From contig JAHLKD010000055.1 in assembly GCA_025526935.1 (NCBI GenBank), forward strand, positions 186,001 through 250,000: a stretch of 64,000 nt of DNA, in the 5' to 3' direction. The DNA is from Cladochytrium replicatum (taxonomy: Eukaryota; Chytridiomycota; Chytridiomycetes; Cladochytriales; Cladochytriaceae). Below, piece by piece: positions 12,397 to 22,114 of this stretch. Under the pieces are notes generated by a model. That model had not been told where the DNA came from and ran no database searches. It saw only the letters and a program-made list of their open reading frames with translations. How positions within the stretch are numbered: position 1 is the stretch's first letter; the number at the start of each line of letters is the position of its first letter. The translations under genes and the position numbers were made by a program.

Positions 12397-15277
12397 TTAA
12401 AGATTAACAAATGCAGGGTCAAAGAGGGAGTCTGGGGGAGAAACTTCTAATGGCAGACCCATACAGCGAAGCCAAATCTTATGGAGACAACGAAAAACTA
12501 GATACCACGGTGCAAGATTCGCTGGGTTGACAATGCGAAGTGGACGAAGGCTATCAATTGCAACGTTAAGCGGAAGTTGTAAAACAGGAACAGGAACAGG
12601 AGGCAACAATAGGTCAAGACGCAAACATTCTGAAACATGAGATCTAGAGAGAGTTGCAGTGCGGCAGCGACAACACTGCTTGTGGGGGTGATAAAACAAA
12701 CGTCGAAGACGATACTGCAGAAGCCTCAAGATTGACGAAATAGGGAAGCATGGAGGAGCAATTGCTAGGGCATGAGGGTGTGCAGATGCAAGGGGAGCAA
12801 AACTAGCAGCTATAGAACCATAGGCAGATGAGGCTACTTGGTGAAAGTGATTTGCGATAACATCAGAAGGTTTGGGAACTACGACATTTGCAGCCGGGAA
12901 GAGGAAGTGATTGTTGAAAGGGACAGGAGAACAACGAAAGTGCTTTCCCTGGTGAAGAAAGAATGACAATATAGAGTGAACCACATCAGGGGCATCATCA
13001 TCCAGCCAACGATGAAACATCTGAAACTGCAGATATTGAAGCCGAAACTGAAGGTCAGGAAACTTAAAAAACAGCAAAACCCCAGCAATTGAAGTGGAAA
13101 ATGAAAGGCGAAGAAATCGACACAAACTTTGGTGAATAAAAGTCCGAACTGGTTTGCAAACAGCAACAGAAGGAAGAATAAATATAAACCAAATTCAAGC
13201 GTAGGTCGAATAAAAGACAAAAACAAATGACGAACCATAACCAGAGAATGAGAACCAAACATCCTTGAAAAAGAAAGCAAAGCAGAAGAAGCTGCGCGCG
13301 CTTTGGCAAGTCGATGGGAAATGGTCAGTGAAACATCAAATCCAGTATCTCCCAAAAAGCAACCCATATAACGAAATGAAGGCTTGACAGGCAGAGTTTG
13401 ACCATGAAGAAGCAAAGGCGAATTAGCAGGAATGGGGAATTCTTGTGAGGATCACAGACTTCAAAGGAGCAAAAGAAAAACCATGAGCTTGGGCAAACTG
13501 GTCACAAATAGACAGAAGAACCTGCATAGCATCCAAAGTAAGTGCAAACAAGGCCAAATCATCTGCAAATAAAAAAGAATCATATCGTGGTTTGGCAGGA
13601 TGAAAGAGTGTTATAGGTGGGGCAAATGGTTGGAGGAGCCCAGGTAGAGGATCAAGAAAAGTGATATAGAGAAGTGGACTGAGAACAGAACCTTGAAACA
13701 AACCTCTAAACAAATCAAAAGCATCTGAAAAACAATTCCAACAACCACTCTGGAAGAACAAAAATCAAACAGCGACTTCAAAACAAAAATAAATGGCAAC
13801 GGTACTCCCCTAGAAAGAAGCTCAGCCCAAAGAATTGCTCGATTTGTGGTGTCATAAGCTGCTTGAATATCTAAAAAACCAGCAACCCAAGGAACCTTGG
13901 CATTAGACGCACGGGAGATACATGCCTGAAGACCAAAAACACATTCCATTCCCGAGCGGTGTGACTGAAATCCTGCTTGGGCAGCATCAAGTGGGCGTTG
14001 AGATGTGATAGCAGAATAAAGATGTGGCAACAAAGCTCGCTCGAAAATTTTTCAGGCAACACACGAATGAGTGATGGGGCGATAATTAGTAATGTCACCA
14101 AGCGTACCACGTTGCTTCCAAACTGGGTGTAAAAGCCCAAGATTCCATGAAGTGGGGGTAAGACTACTGCGAAAAATGGACTGAAAAAGCTGCAAGAACA
14201 ATGGAGCAAGAATAGCTGAAATTGGGCGATAAAGTTCTGCAGGCAGACGATCATGACCCGGGGCAGACTCCAAAGGGCAGTCCCTAAGAGCTAGAACAAA
14301 AGTTTTACATCCAATGGCAGCTGAAAATCACACAGAACAATAGAAGGTGAAACTGGGTCAGCAGCCTGAGCATTATAGACACTAGCAAAATGATCAGCAT
14401 ATTTGGCTAAAGACTGAGGATCAAAATCTAAACCATTAGCTGAAGTACGAAAGTTAGCACAGCGCCGAGCATGAGACACATGTTTCAGAAGAGAAGGCAC
14501 TCATGAAGAACTAGGGTCATCAAAAAAAATTGCTTTTGTCTTATGCCTTTGTGACCTCAGAGCTGATTTGAATGCTTTGTGACTATCACGTTGGCGAGTT
14601 CTTAGAAAAGGAAGAAGAGGGTCAGAAGAATTGTGGTGCAAGAGGGAATAATAGTCACGGAATGCTGAACGAGCCTTACTACGCAACAAAGCAATCTCAG
14701 GGGGCAGAGGAGTGGTCGCTGGTGCTCTACGACGAGGTGTTGGGGGTCCCAATGTCAGAACTGCTGCTGCCTCAACAAAATCAACTAAAATTTGAAATGC
14801 GGAATCAATTGCTCCCTGGGCCACTGCACGAGAAAGAGTGCTCTGAGTTCTAAAATTGAAGTCACCCATCAAAACTACTGGTATTTCCGAATTCAAAACA
14901 AATTGAGGAAAATCAGATAATGCACCCAAACAGTCTTCCGCAGTCCAAAGTGGGGGAAAATAAAATCCACCAATCACGACCTGACGAAACCTAAACCACA
15001 AGCCAAACCCAGAAGGAACTGATGCAATCAACCTAAATTGATAAGTACTGCAACGATGCGGGTTAATGAGAAGAGCAACACCAGATGCCAAAGGAGCGTC
15101 TGGTGGAGGACGAGAATCAAACAACAAATACTCAGAAAAAACACTGTCTAAAGTTAACTGATGAGTTTCTGTTAAAACTAAAAAATCAAGCTGATGAGTA
15201 ACAAGCCAAGCAAGTAAATCTGAAAAATCCAGAGGCAAACCTCTACAGTTGAAGGTTCCAGAACGAAAAGTCCACAT
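12397..15277 (-). pseudogene. LINE-B ORF2 (endonuclease + reverse transcriptase), broken
   Basis: The frame opens with an APE-type endonuclease (FNCRGL, LVLTETHQL, GVALLIN, VVLMGDFN). After GDFNFR it jumps straight to the linker before the RT, and the segment with the catalytic SDH motif is missing compared with LINE-A. The reverse transcriptase follows (FLDIQAAYDT, FQGSVLSPLL, FADDLALF), then a C-terminal CCHC-like zinc motif. In-frame stops near 14501 and 14052 and frame changes near 14291, 13750, 13420 and 13100 destroy the product. It is dead twice over: no complete endonuclease and no continuous frame. Confidence 0.88.
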
Positions 15278-15382
15278 TAATTGCGAGATGTAGGTTCAGA
15301 ACGCGAAGAACGGGCTAAAGAAACAGTAGCTTCAAAGTCTGCAGCAGGAAGATTAGAACGAAGATAATGAAAAACTGCAGGA

Positions 15383-16603
15383 TCATTGAGTAATTTGCAA
15401 GAGGTGAGCAAATCTTTTGTGAACAGCCTTTGCTACAGCAACTTGACATTGCTCAAGTGATTGAACAGATCCAGAACGAAGCTGCCCAGGGTCAAAAAGA
15501 TCAACGGGCACATCATCACCTGGAAAAATGTCCTTACGGAGCTTGTCAGCACAGTCAGAAGTACAAATAAACTCAGCAGTGTTACACCCAATAAAACTAA
15601 TATGAAACTCAGCAGTGTTACACCCAATAAAACTAATATGGTGAATGTCACGCGAAAATTGAGGGTTTCCAGAAATTCGATTAATCAGAGTGCGGAGCTG
15701 ATTAAGTGGCTGACGACTAATTTCCTTAAACCTCACAGTAGCAAAACCAGCAGCACGATCACGAACAGGCTGAGGAGGATTGATCAAAATTGGTGACTCA
15801 GCCGGGTTATCAATCACCAATCTGGGTGGCCGTAGTGATCTGCGAGATAGGGGGTCCACTCCAGCAACTACTGAGCGATAAAGGGCGGGTTGAGCATCAG
15901 CATCGGCAGCTTCAATACAAACAATAGCATTTGATGCACGAGAGGCAAATTTTGCAGTGCTGAAAGGCCCAGGATTGCGAGTAGCAGGGGCAGGCGGCGG
16001 TCGGCTGGCACTCGCAACTTGAGCATAGGAAGGCACGGCAGAGACAGCAGCAGGAGGGCAGCTGATAGTTTCAACCAACGGAACTACAGCAATAGTCAAT
16101 GCAGCAAAGAAGGCAGCCTCAGCTTCTGGTTCCAACACTGGGAGAAATTGCATTGCACGAGTGAAAGCAGACACCACTAATGGATGAGATACAGAAGTTT
16201 GAGCAGGGGCCAGCATATGCAGAGCATCCAAGAATGGGTCACGAGGAGTGGGCAAGGGAGAGGTAGCATGGTCAGCTGCAGAGGTATTTGTCTCGACCCT
16301 GGCACGAGAGGCAGGTCGGCGAGTCGGGGGTGATTTTGAGGCTCGCCGTTTCCCTTTGGGATCAGCATCAGCAATGGTAAGTGACATTTCGACTGTATCA
16401 TTCATGTGAACATCAACGACACTTGCGGGGGATCTTCCTCTAATTCGAGCTGGTTCTGAAGTGGATGACGCTTGGTCACGTGATTGTCGGTCACGTGATT
16501 TGCGAGGAGAATTCACTTCGTCTGCCCACAGAAAATTTTCTCCATCAAAGTTGCTGGGCTGAGAGTCAGGAATAATTTCCTGAGGGGCGCGAGGGTGGGA
16601 CAC
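15383..16603 (-). CDS. LINE-B ORF1 (gag-like RNA-binding protein)
   Basis: An uninterrupted 406-residue frame beginning MSHPRAPQEI. The N-terminal half is disordered, rich in Pro, Ser and Arg (KGKRRASKSPPTRRPASRAR). The C-terminal half holds a segment shared with LINE-A ORF1 (HISFIGCNTAEFIC versus HISFVGRNIASFIC, then a conserved AVxKxVHKRxAH motif), probably the RNA-binding part. It contains a perfect 36-base tandem duplication (15571-15642) that repeats 12 residues, HISFIGCNTAEF, absent from LINE-A. The ORF ends about 105 bases upstream of the ORF2 start. Confidence 0.75.
   Translation of the reverse strand: MSHPRAPQEIIPDSQPSNFDGENFLWADEVNSPRKSRDRQSRDQASSTSEPARIRGRSPASVVDVHMNDTVEMSLTIADADPKGKRRASKSPPTRRPASRARVETNTSAADHATSPLPTPRDPFLDALHMLAPAQTSVSHPLVVSAFTRAMQFLPVLEPEAEAAFFAALTIAVVPLVETISCPPAAVSAVPSYAQVASASRPPPAPATRNPGPFSTAKFASRASNAIVCIEAADADAQPALYRSVVAGVDPLSRRSLRPPRLVIDNPAESPILINPPQPVRDRAAGFATVRFKEISRQPLNQLRTLINRISGNPQFSRDIHHISFIGCNTAEFHISFIGCNTAEFICTSDCADKLRKDIFPGDDVPVDLFDPGQLRSGSVQSLEQCQVAVAKAVHKRFAHLLQITQ
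15571..15642. repeat. 36-base tandem duplication inside LINE-B ORF1
   Basis: A 36-base unit starting actcagcagtgttacaccca is present twice in tandem at 15571 and 15607. It keeps the frame and duplicates 12 residues of the conserved core of ORF1. Confidence 0.9.
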
Positions 16604-16692
16604 GAAGGGAGCACAGGAGCGAGCACAGCCAGAAGCGATGAAAATTTTGGAGGGTGGTGCAGCTGCGCAGGCGGAGCGCTGGGAGGCGGCAT

Positions 16693-16699
<7 letters not shown>

Positions 16700-16736
<37 letters not shown>
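16700..16736. repeat. (GA)n microsatellite at the LINE-B 5' end
   Basis: About 18 GA units on the plus strand, ending in gatttttt. It marks the 5' boundary of LINE-B copy 1 and borders the hAT target-site duplication. Confidence 0.9.
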
Positions 16737-16743
<7 letters not shown>

Positions 16744-17127
16744 AGGGTCTGCCACGAGTCAAATCGTTTATTTGATTTGTCAAATTTTATTTGCACTAAT
16801 TTGTGCGAGTCAAATCGAGGGGAGCTCCCTTATTTGCTTAAATGTGATTTGAGCAAATAGGGGTGCCAATTTGTCAAATACAAATGGTACCTACCTATTT
16901 GGCAAATAGGCCGCAAGGCTTGGGCAAATATTGTCAAATATTGTGTGTCGTAATATGTTTCCAGACTCCCCACCCAACATTAATACTCTTACACTCCCGA
17001 TTCCCCCTTAAACAGTTTGTGCTGTAACTTGGAATTTCATTGATTGTTCTTGTAATTTGAGGCAGACATCAAGCAAATGCCAAAAGAAAAAAGGAGGTAA
17101 GTAGGAATTTCAGGCTTGTAATGATAC

Positions 17128-17463
17128 TTGACTTACCTAGGATACAGGTCAAAGAGATCGAAAAAACAACAAAATAAGGGCAACGTCTACAATGAAGAAC
17201 CAGAGGATATTGATAAAAGTTCATCAACATCTTCACCCCTTGAAAAAGAGAGGGAAACCCAGAACAACGCCCTCAATCGTAAACAACGCAAGTTGAATAC
17301 TTCACGCAGATCATTGTCAAGCTCAGCACAAGCAGTTGAGGGTGAGGGGGAGGCTGATAATATTTTACTGCAGCAGAACCAACTTCTGAACTCGGCATGG
17401 CCCAAGATGCTGCCAGAGTCGGGACACAAGATTTTCATCGCTGTGGTCTCTGGTAAAACCTGA
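17128..17463 (+). pseudogene. possible truncated transposase N-terminus within the hAT element
   Basis: About 110 codons: a Lys/Arg/Gln-rich start (YRSKRSKKQQNK), an acidic Ser-rich middle and a basic stretch, ending SGKT then a stop. A 5' splice-like gtaagtagg...ttacctag lies just upstream. Given its place inside a hAT element it may be the remnant of a transposase N-terminal region, but no BED finger or DDE motif is visible. Confidence 0.3.
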
Positions 17464-17527
17464 TTTAAAGATATATTCTTAGAACATATTTCTAAATATA
17501 ATTATTAATTTCAGCATATTGATTCTT

Positions 17528-17606
17528 TCCGAATCTTCATAATATGTATTTATTTCCAACCAATACATATCACCTGCTGGTGCAAAATTAAAATACAAGT
17601 ATTAAA
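17528..17606 (-). mobile_element. isolated LINE-A 3' tail
   Basis: This stretch matches the terminal 3' UTR of LINE-A (shared words include ttcataatatgtatttatt and ccaaccaatacatatcacc, plus strand) and is in minus orientation. It is a very short, 5'-truncated and diverged insertion inside the hAT element. Confidence 0.7.
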
Positions 17607-17671
17607 CTTTTGTTTCTTCCTTTTTTTAGTACATATCTTTTGATGATAAAATGCATAACAAAAAGTAAACT

Positions 17672-17816
17672 TTTTTGAACAATGTTATTTATTTACTTGG
17701 CACATACAATGCATAACAATAAAAAACACCAGAAGTGCCTTACAAGATGGTCATGGAGCAGCACATAGTGAAGCTCGCTCATCATAAGGAAAAACAAGAA
17801 AGCAAAACAGAGGAAG
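17672..17816 (-). mobile_element. isolated LINE-B 3' tail, older copy
   Basis: Matches the 3' UTR of LINE-B copy 2 with several differences (shared gtgccttacaagatggtcat). In minus orientation its 5'-truncated end at about 17815 directly abuts the poly(A) (plus-strand poly(T)) of the next tail at 17817. Confidence 0.75.
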
Positions 17817-17910
17817 TTTTTTTTTTAATTTTTTTTTAACAATATTATTATTTATTTTGCACATACAGTGCATAACAAAAAACAACACCCAAAGTGCCTT
17901 ACAAGATGGT
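17817..17910 (-). mobile_element. isolated LINE-B 3' tail next to a tRNA-like sequence
   Basis: A closer match to the LINE-B tail (cacatacagtgcataacaaa, then gtgccttacaagatggt), with plus-strand poly(T) at about 17818-17840. Homology stops at 17910; eight bases later a tRNA-like sequence begins. The insertion is truncated to about 70 bases plus the tail. Confidence 0.8.
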
Positions 17911-17918
17911 AACAAATA

Positions 17919-17991
17919 GCTCTAGTAGTTCAGTTAGTTACAGCGACAGTCTTCACTCAAGAGATTGCAGGTTCGAAACCTGCGTGGAGCA
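17919..17991 (+). pseudogene. tRNA-like sequence, degenerate
   Basis: It begins GCTCTAG and ends GTGGAGCA, pairing six of seven acceptor positions. The T arm is perfect (GCAGG TTCGAAA CCTGC), giving a full B box. The A-box region TAGTTCAGTTAG is a near match. The D stem does not pair well, and the anticodon arm is a long hairpin with no normal seven-base loop, so an anticodon cannot be read safely. It is probably a tRNA pseudogene still resembling a Pol III promoter. Confidence 0.55.
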
Positions 17992-18002
17992 TTAAATTTA
18001 CA

Positions 18003-18300
18003 AATGTATCGGGTGCCAGCCGGGGGTGTGGGTTGGGTAGGAGATCAACTCACAACTTCGGGAGGTACAGCCTCAAAAAGTCAGTCACGTGACCGCCATG
18101 GTTTGATCAAGTACGCATCCGCACCAGCTCGTCAGACTCGATATTCCAATAGCGGCGTATGACTTCTATTAGCCTTGTATGGGGTGCCAGTCGCGCGCGG
18201 GTGTGGTTGAGCAGGAAACCAACTCATAAGTTTGCGAGGTACGGACCTCAAAAAGTCAGTCACGTGATTGCCACAGTAGGATGAAGTACGCACCCTTGGC
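18003..18300. repeat. imperfect direct repeat in the hAT element
   Basis: Two diverged copies of a roughly 110-base unit (about 18008-18118 and 18181-18295), each starting near ggtgccag, sharing ggtgtggg/ggtgtggt words and an identical tcaaaaagtcagtcacgtga segment containing CACGTG. Origin unknown; the unit may itself be a small repeat family. Confidence 0.65.
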
Positions 18301-18792
18301 AAATAGTTATCATTTGGCAAATATTTGACAAATCGAATAGGCAAATATCTATTTGTCAAATATATTTGGGCAAATATCTATTTGTCAAATATATTTGGGC
18401 AAATCAAATATTTGTAAGGCATTTGACGAGTGGTCCAACAGAATGGTATATCAAATATTTGGCAAGTCAAATGGGGCGTCTGGCATTTGACTGGCGAGTC
18501 AAATCAAAGGAAGCCACAAATGGTCACGAGTCAAATATAGCAAAATATTTGACTCGATTTGACTCGTGGCAGACCCTGGATTTTTTTTTGAACTTCATAA
18601 TATGTTTTTTATTGTCCAACCAATACATATCACCCGCTGGTGCAAAATCCAAATACAAGTGTAAAAATACATGTAAATTGGCAGCACATGGGGAGCCGTG
18701 CGAGCCGTAGGAAAAGTAAAATGTTTCAAAACACTAAGGCATATCCAAATCAACAAAAGCAGACAAGATACAATCAGGAGCTGGAAACAAAA

Positions 18793-21700
18793 CTAGGTCA
18801 TAACCAAGACAGTTTGACCAAATGCGGTTACGTGCATGAAGAACAAGAACCACTGGGAAAAAGCAGGGGAAGGATAAAAAGGCCGTGGTGAAAGCATATC
18901 AATTGCAATGTCAAGAGGTAGGCGGGGATCTTCAGGCGGGCCCAAATCCAAACTAGCAGACAAGCTAGCACGCAAATGTAGACACACAGAGACATGGGCA
19001 CGCGACACTTCAGGGGCATCATGACAGTTCCTACAATAAGGTCGGGGGTTTGGAAACAGGCAGCCAAGCCGATATAGCAGGAACAAACGAAGACATACTG
19101 TTGGGAGATGTTGGTGTGGGGGTAGCAACAAAGGGTGGCGAAGTTTCAAATTGCGGACAGGGGCAAACGAAACTGCAATTGGTCCATTATGTGCAACAGC
19201 TAAAGACTGATAATGCAACATCAACGGATGAAGTGGGGGCACAACAGGCATAGGAACAATGAGATCATTGTGACAAGCGGAAAAATAAGGAGATGAACCA
19301 TAACCTACTGGAGATGACTGATAGAATTGCAACACAGCAGCTGGTAACAGAGGGCTGGAATCACTAGACCAGCGAGCAAACATACGTGCCTGAAGGTACT
19401 TCAGCCTGAACTCAAAAGTAGGAATTTGCTCTAACAGCAACAAACCAACACGCGAAGTGGTATGGGCTAGTGAAAACAGACGACACAGTGCATGATAACA
19501 AAAACGCTCGAGTACCTGAAGCTGAGCAGTGGGAGGCCGAATAAGTGCTAAACCAAACTCAAGTGAAGGTCTAATAAAAGACAAAAACAACAACCTGGCA
19601 ACACGAGGAGCAGACCCACCAAAGTACGAGACATAAGGTGCAAAAAGATACAATGAGGCACGAGCTTTCTCTAAGCGATGATCAATAGTTGCAGCAAGAT
19701 CAAACCCTTCAATAGTAAAATAGTGACCAAGGTATCTAAATGAAACCTCTACAGGGAGGGCAGAGCCATGAAGCTTCAAGGGGGTGGGTAACCGTTGAGA
19801 AGATAACACAGCACACTTTGAAGGTGAAAACACAAAATGAGAAGCTAAAGCAAAATCTTCACAAATTTTCAATGCACGTTGGGCCTGCTCAGGGGTGGCA
19901 GAAAACAAAGCTATGTCATCAGCAAAAAACAACGAATTGAAAACAGGAGTGTTATAAGAAAACCTAGCAAGATGAGAAGATTCACGACGAAGGAGCTGTG
20001 CTAAAGGATTGATGAAAACTGAGTACAAGAACGGAGACAAAACAGAACCTTGAAAAAGACCTCGTGGAAGCGAAAACAAATCAGAAGAACGATTCTCTAT
20101 AACAACCTGAGAAGAACAACAATCAAACATACTCATCAAAACAGAGATCAAACGGTTTGGAATTCTGGGAAATTGACGAAGACGTTCCCACAAAAGAGGC
20201 CTATGCACAGTATCATACGCTGCTTTAATATCTAAGAAAGTAACACAATAAGGCAGAGCAGTGCGGGAAGCCCGTCGAAGGGTAGCATCTAATGCAAAAA
20301 CACACTCAACACCTGAACGATTGGCCTGGAAACCAGCTTGGGCGGGATCAAGTTTACCAACATGAGCTACAAGCATAGGAAGCAGGGTACGCTCAAAGAT
20401 TTTTCTATCAACATTGGTTAAAGTAATGGGGCGGTACTGACTAATATCACCAATGGAGCCCTTATTCTTCCAAACAGGTAACAACAAGCCAGCATTCCAG
20501 GCAGAGGGCGACAAACCTGAACGGAAAATAGCGTTTGAAAGTTGAACAAAAAGGATAGCAACATCAGAAGCTAACGGCTTAAATAACTCAGCTGGAATAT
20601 GGTTTGGGCCAGGAGCAGAGTTGTTTGGGGAAGAACGAATAGCACAAACAAAGTCACTAACACTAACTGACACAGAATCATTCAGCGCATGTAGACGAAC
20701 GTGTTCTGCACTGGCAGAGGATTGTGCAAACTGAGTCTGATAAACGGAGGCAAAGTGATTGCGATAATGAGATAAAGAGGCAGGATCAGACAATAAACCA
20801 CTTGCAGCTGAGCGCCGTTGATGACACCTACGCGCGGTGGAAAGAACTTTGCTAACCTCGGTTAAAGAACTAGGAGAAGAACTAAACATATTGTCGCCAG
20901 AAGCCTCTCGAGCTCGCTGAGAGAGGGACCAAGTACGAAAAGCTTTGACACGCTCACGCGATAGCCGGTCACGCTCCAAGCGGCAATACTCAACTAAAAC
21001 AGGATCAGGATCATCACAGGAAGAAACAGCTAAATAGTGCTTATGAGCAAGTAAGTAGCTCCGTCGCAAGGCCACTAAATGCGGTGGCAACAATGGCAGG
21101 GCAGGGCGACGGCGAACTAAACTGGGGGGTCCAATGACACAAGCAGCACAGGAAGTAACAAAGGACAAAATAATATCCAATGCAGAGTCAATACATCCCT
21201 GTGCAACATCCACAGACATTTGGGCAAAGGCGGGAGCTTCTAAAATTGGACTGAGTGCAGCATTGACATCAGCAAGGGTGGGATCAAAAAACAAATGTCC
21301 CACATCCTCCATTGCTTGAAAGACAGCAGGTTCACGCAACAGATGAGCAGCCCAGCGCTTGTGGGGGGGTGCAGCGGAGGGAGCGCTGGCATTGGGAGGA
21401 GCAAATGAAAAAACAGCTGTAACCGGAAAATGGTCAGAAGCCCAAGGCATAAACTCGCCGTCGGCTAGACGACTATGAACTATGTAAGAAATAGGATCAC
21501 ATTGAAGCAGAGGATTGACAAACAACAAATCGATAATGGAGTCACCATTGCGAGAAGAAAATGTGGGGTTATGACAGGAAGGGTGCTTAACTAGAGAGAA
21601 ACTAGCGGCAGAAATAAATTGCTCAAACAACCTACCCCTACGATTTGAAGAATGATCACCAGTAGCTAAAAAAACGGGCATTGAAATCTCCCAACAAAAG

Positions 21701-22114
21701 AACAGGGCACGGAGACGACGGGACATGTTGAGGAAGTGAAGCAATAAACTCTTCAAGGAAGGGGTCCTGAGCAATACCACACGGAGGCAAATAATACCCT
21801 CCAACGAAAAGCCCACGAAATGTAAACCATAGAGAGGTGCCACCATAACTAGAAACTAGACGGAAATCAGAAGCTCTACAAAGACTGCGATTGATCAAGA
21901 CTCCCACACCAGCCCGTCGTGTACCCGATGACCCAGGAGAAAAACGAGTGTCAAAAATCAAATCTGGAGAAGGCAGCGGGTCTAAAGGAAAAAGGTGTGT
22001 TTCAGTCAGGAGCAGAAAAACAATGTGATTTGCGCGCATAAAGCGAAACAGTGAATCAAGAACTCCAAAGCTCAAATTGCGACAGTTGAAGGTACCAACT
22101 CGAACACTAATCAT
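18793..22114 (-). pseudogene. LINE-A ORF2 (APE endonuclease + reverse transcriptase), one frameshift
   Basis: The frame starts at 22114 (MISVRVGTFNCRNL) with endonuclease motifs LLTETHLF, GVGVLIN, GGYYLPP and LLGDFNAR, then continues in another frame at about 21685 with the catalytic WASDHFPVTAVF. The reverse transcriptase follows (AGFQANRSGVECVF, FLDIKAAYDTVH, FQGSVLSPFLYS, FFADDIALFSA), then a thumb region and a C-terminal zinc motif CRNCHDAPEVSRAHVSVC. The only lesion is a run of seven T (minus strand, near 21668-21674) where six would keep the frame. All catalytic motifs survive, so the element is recently active, or the shift is a sequencing error. Confidence 0.88.

Larger units (their letters stand above)
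12385..16736 (-). mobile_element. LINE-B copy 1, defective non-LTR retrotransposon
   Basis: A two-ORF non-LTR retrotransposon on the minus strand, with an ORF1 (gag-like) at 15383-16603 and a broken endonuclease/reverse-transcriptase ORF2 at 12397-15277. Its 5' end is a (CT)n run at 16701-16736. Homology with LINE-B copy 2 (23840-26035) stops near 12385, so about 215 bases of 3' UTR and the poly(A) tail are missing. Because LINEs usually lose 5' rather than 3' sequence, this points to a later deletion. Confidence 0.9.
16743..18578. mobile_element. hAT-type DNA transposon, nonautonomous, with 8-bp TSD
   Basis: The ends are perfect inverted repeats of at least 24 bases (16743-16766 and 18555-18578) starting CAGGGTCTGCCACGAGTCAA. 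The element is flanked by an identical 8-base direct repeat gatttttt (16735-16742 and 18579-18586). CAGGG-type ends and 8-base duplications define the hAT superfamily. Subterminal regions are full of short palindromic ATTTGNCAAAT-like words, probable transposase-binding sites. Inside are a short ORF (17128-17463), isolated LINE tails, a tRNA-like sequence and an imperfect direct repeat. No transposase catalytic domain is present, so it must be mobilised in trans. Confidence 0.88.

Noticed and set aside
17128-17463. An active hAT transposase
   Set aside because: The ORF is about 110 codons with no DDE core or dimerisation domain; the element is nonautonomous.
18793-21846. A single 1017-residue protein beginning near 21846
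   Set aside because: The first residues are read in the wrong frame of the endonuclease; the true N-terminus is the frame starting at 22114, joined by a one-base shift.
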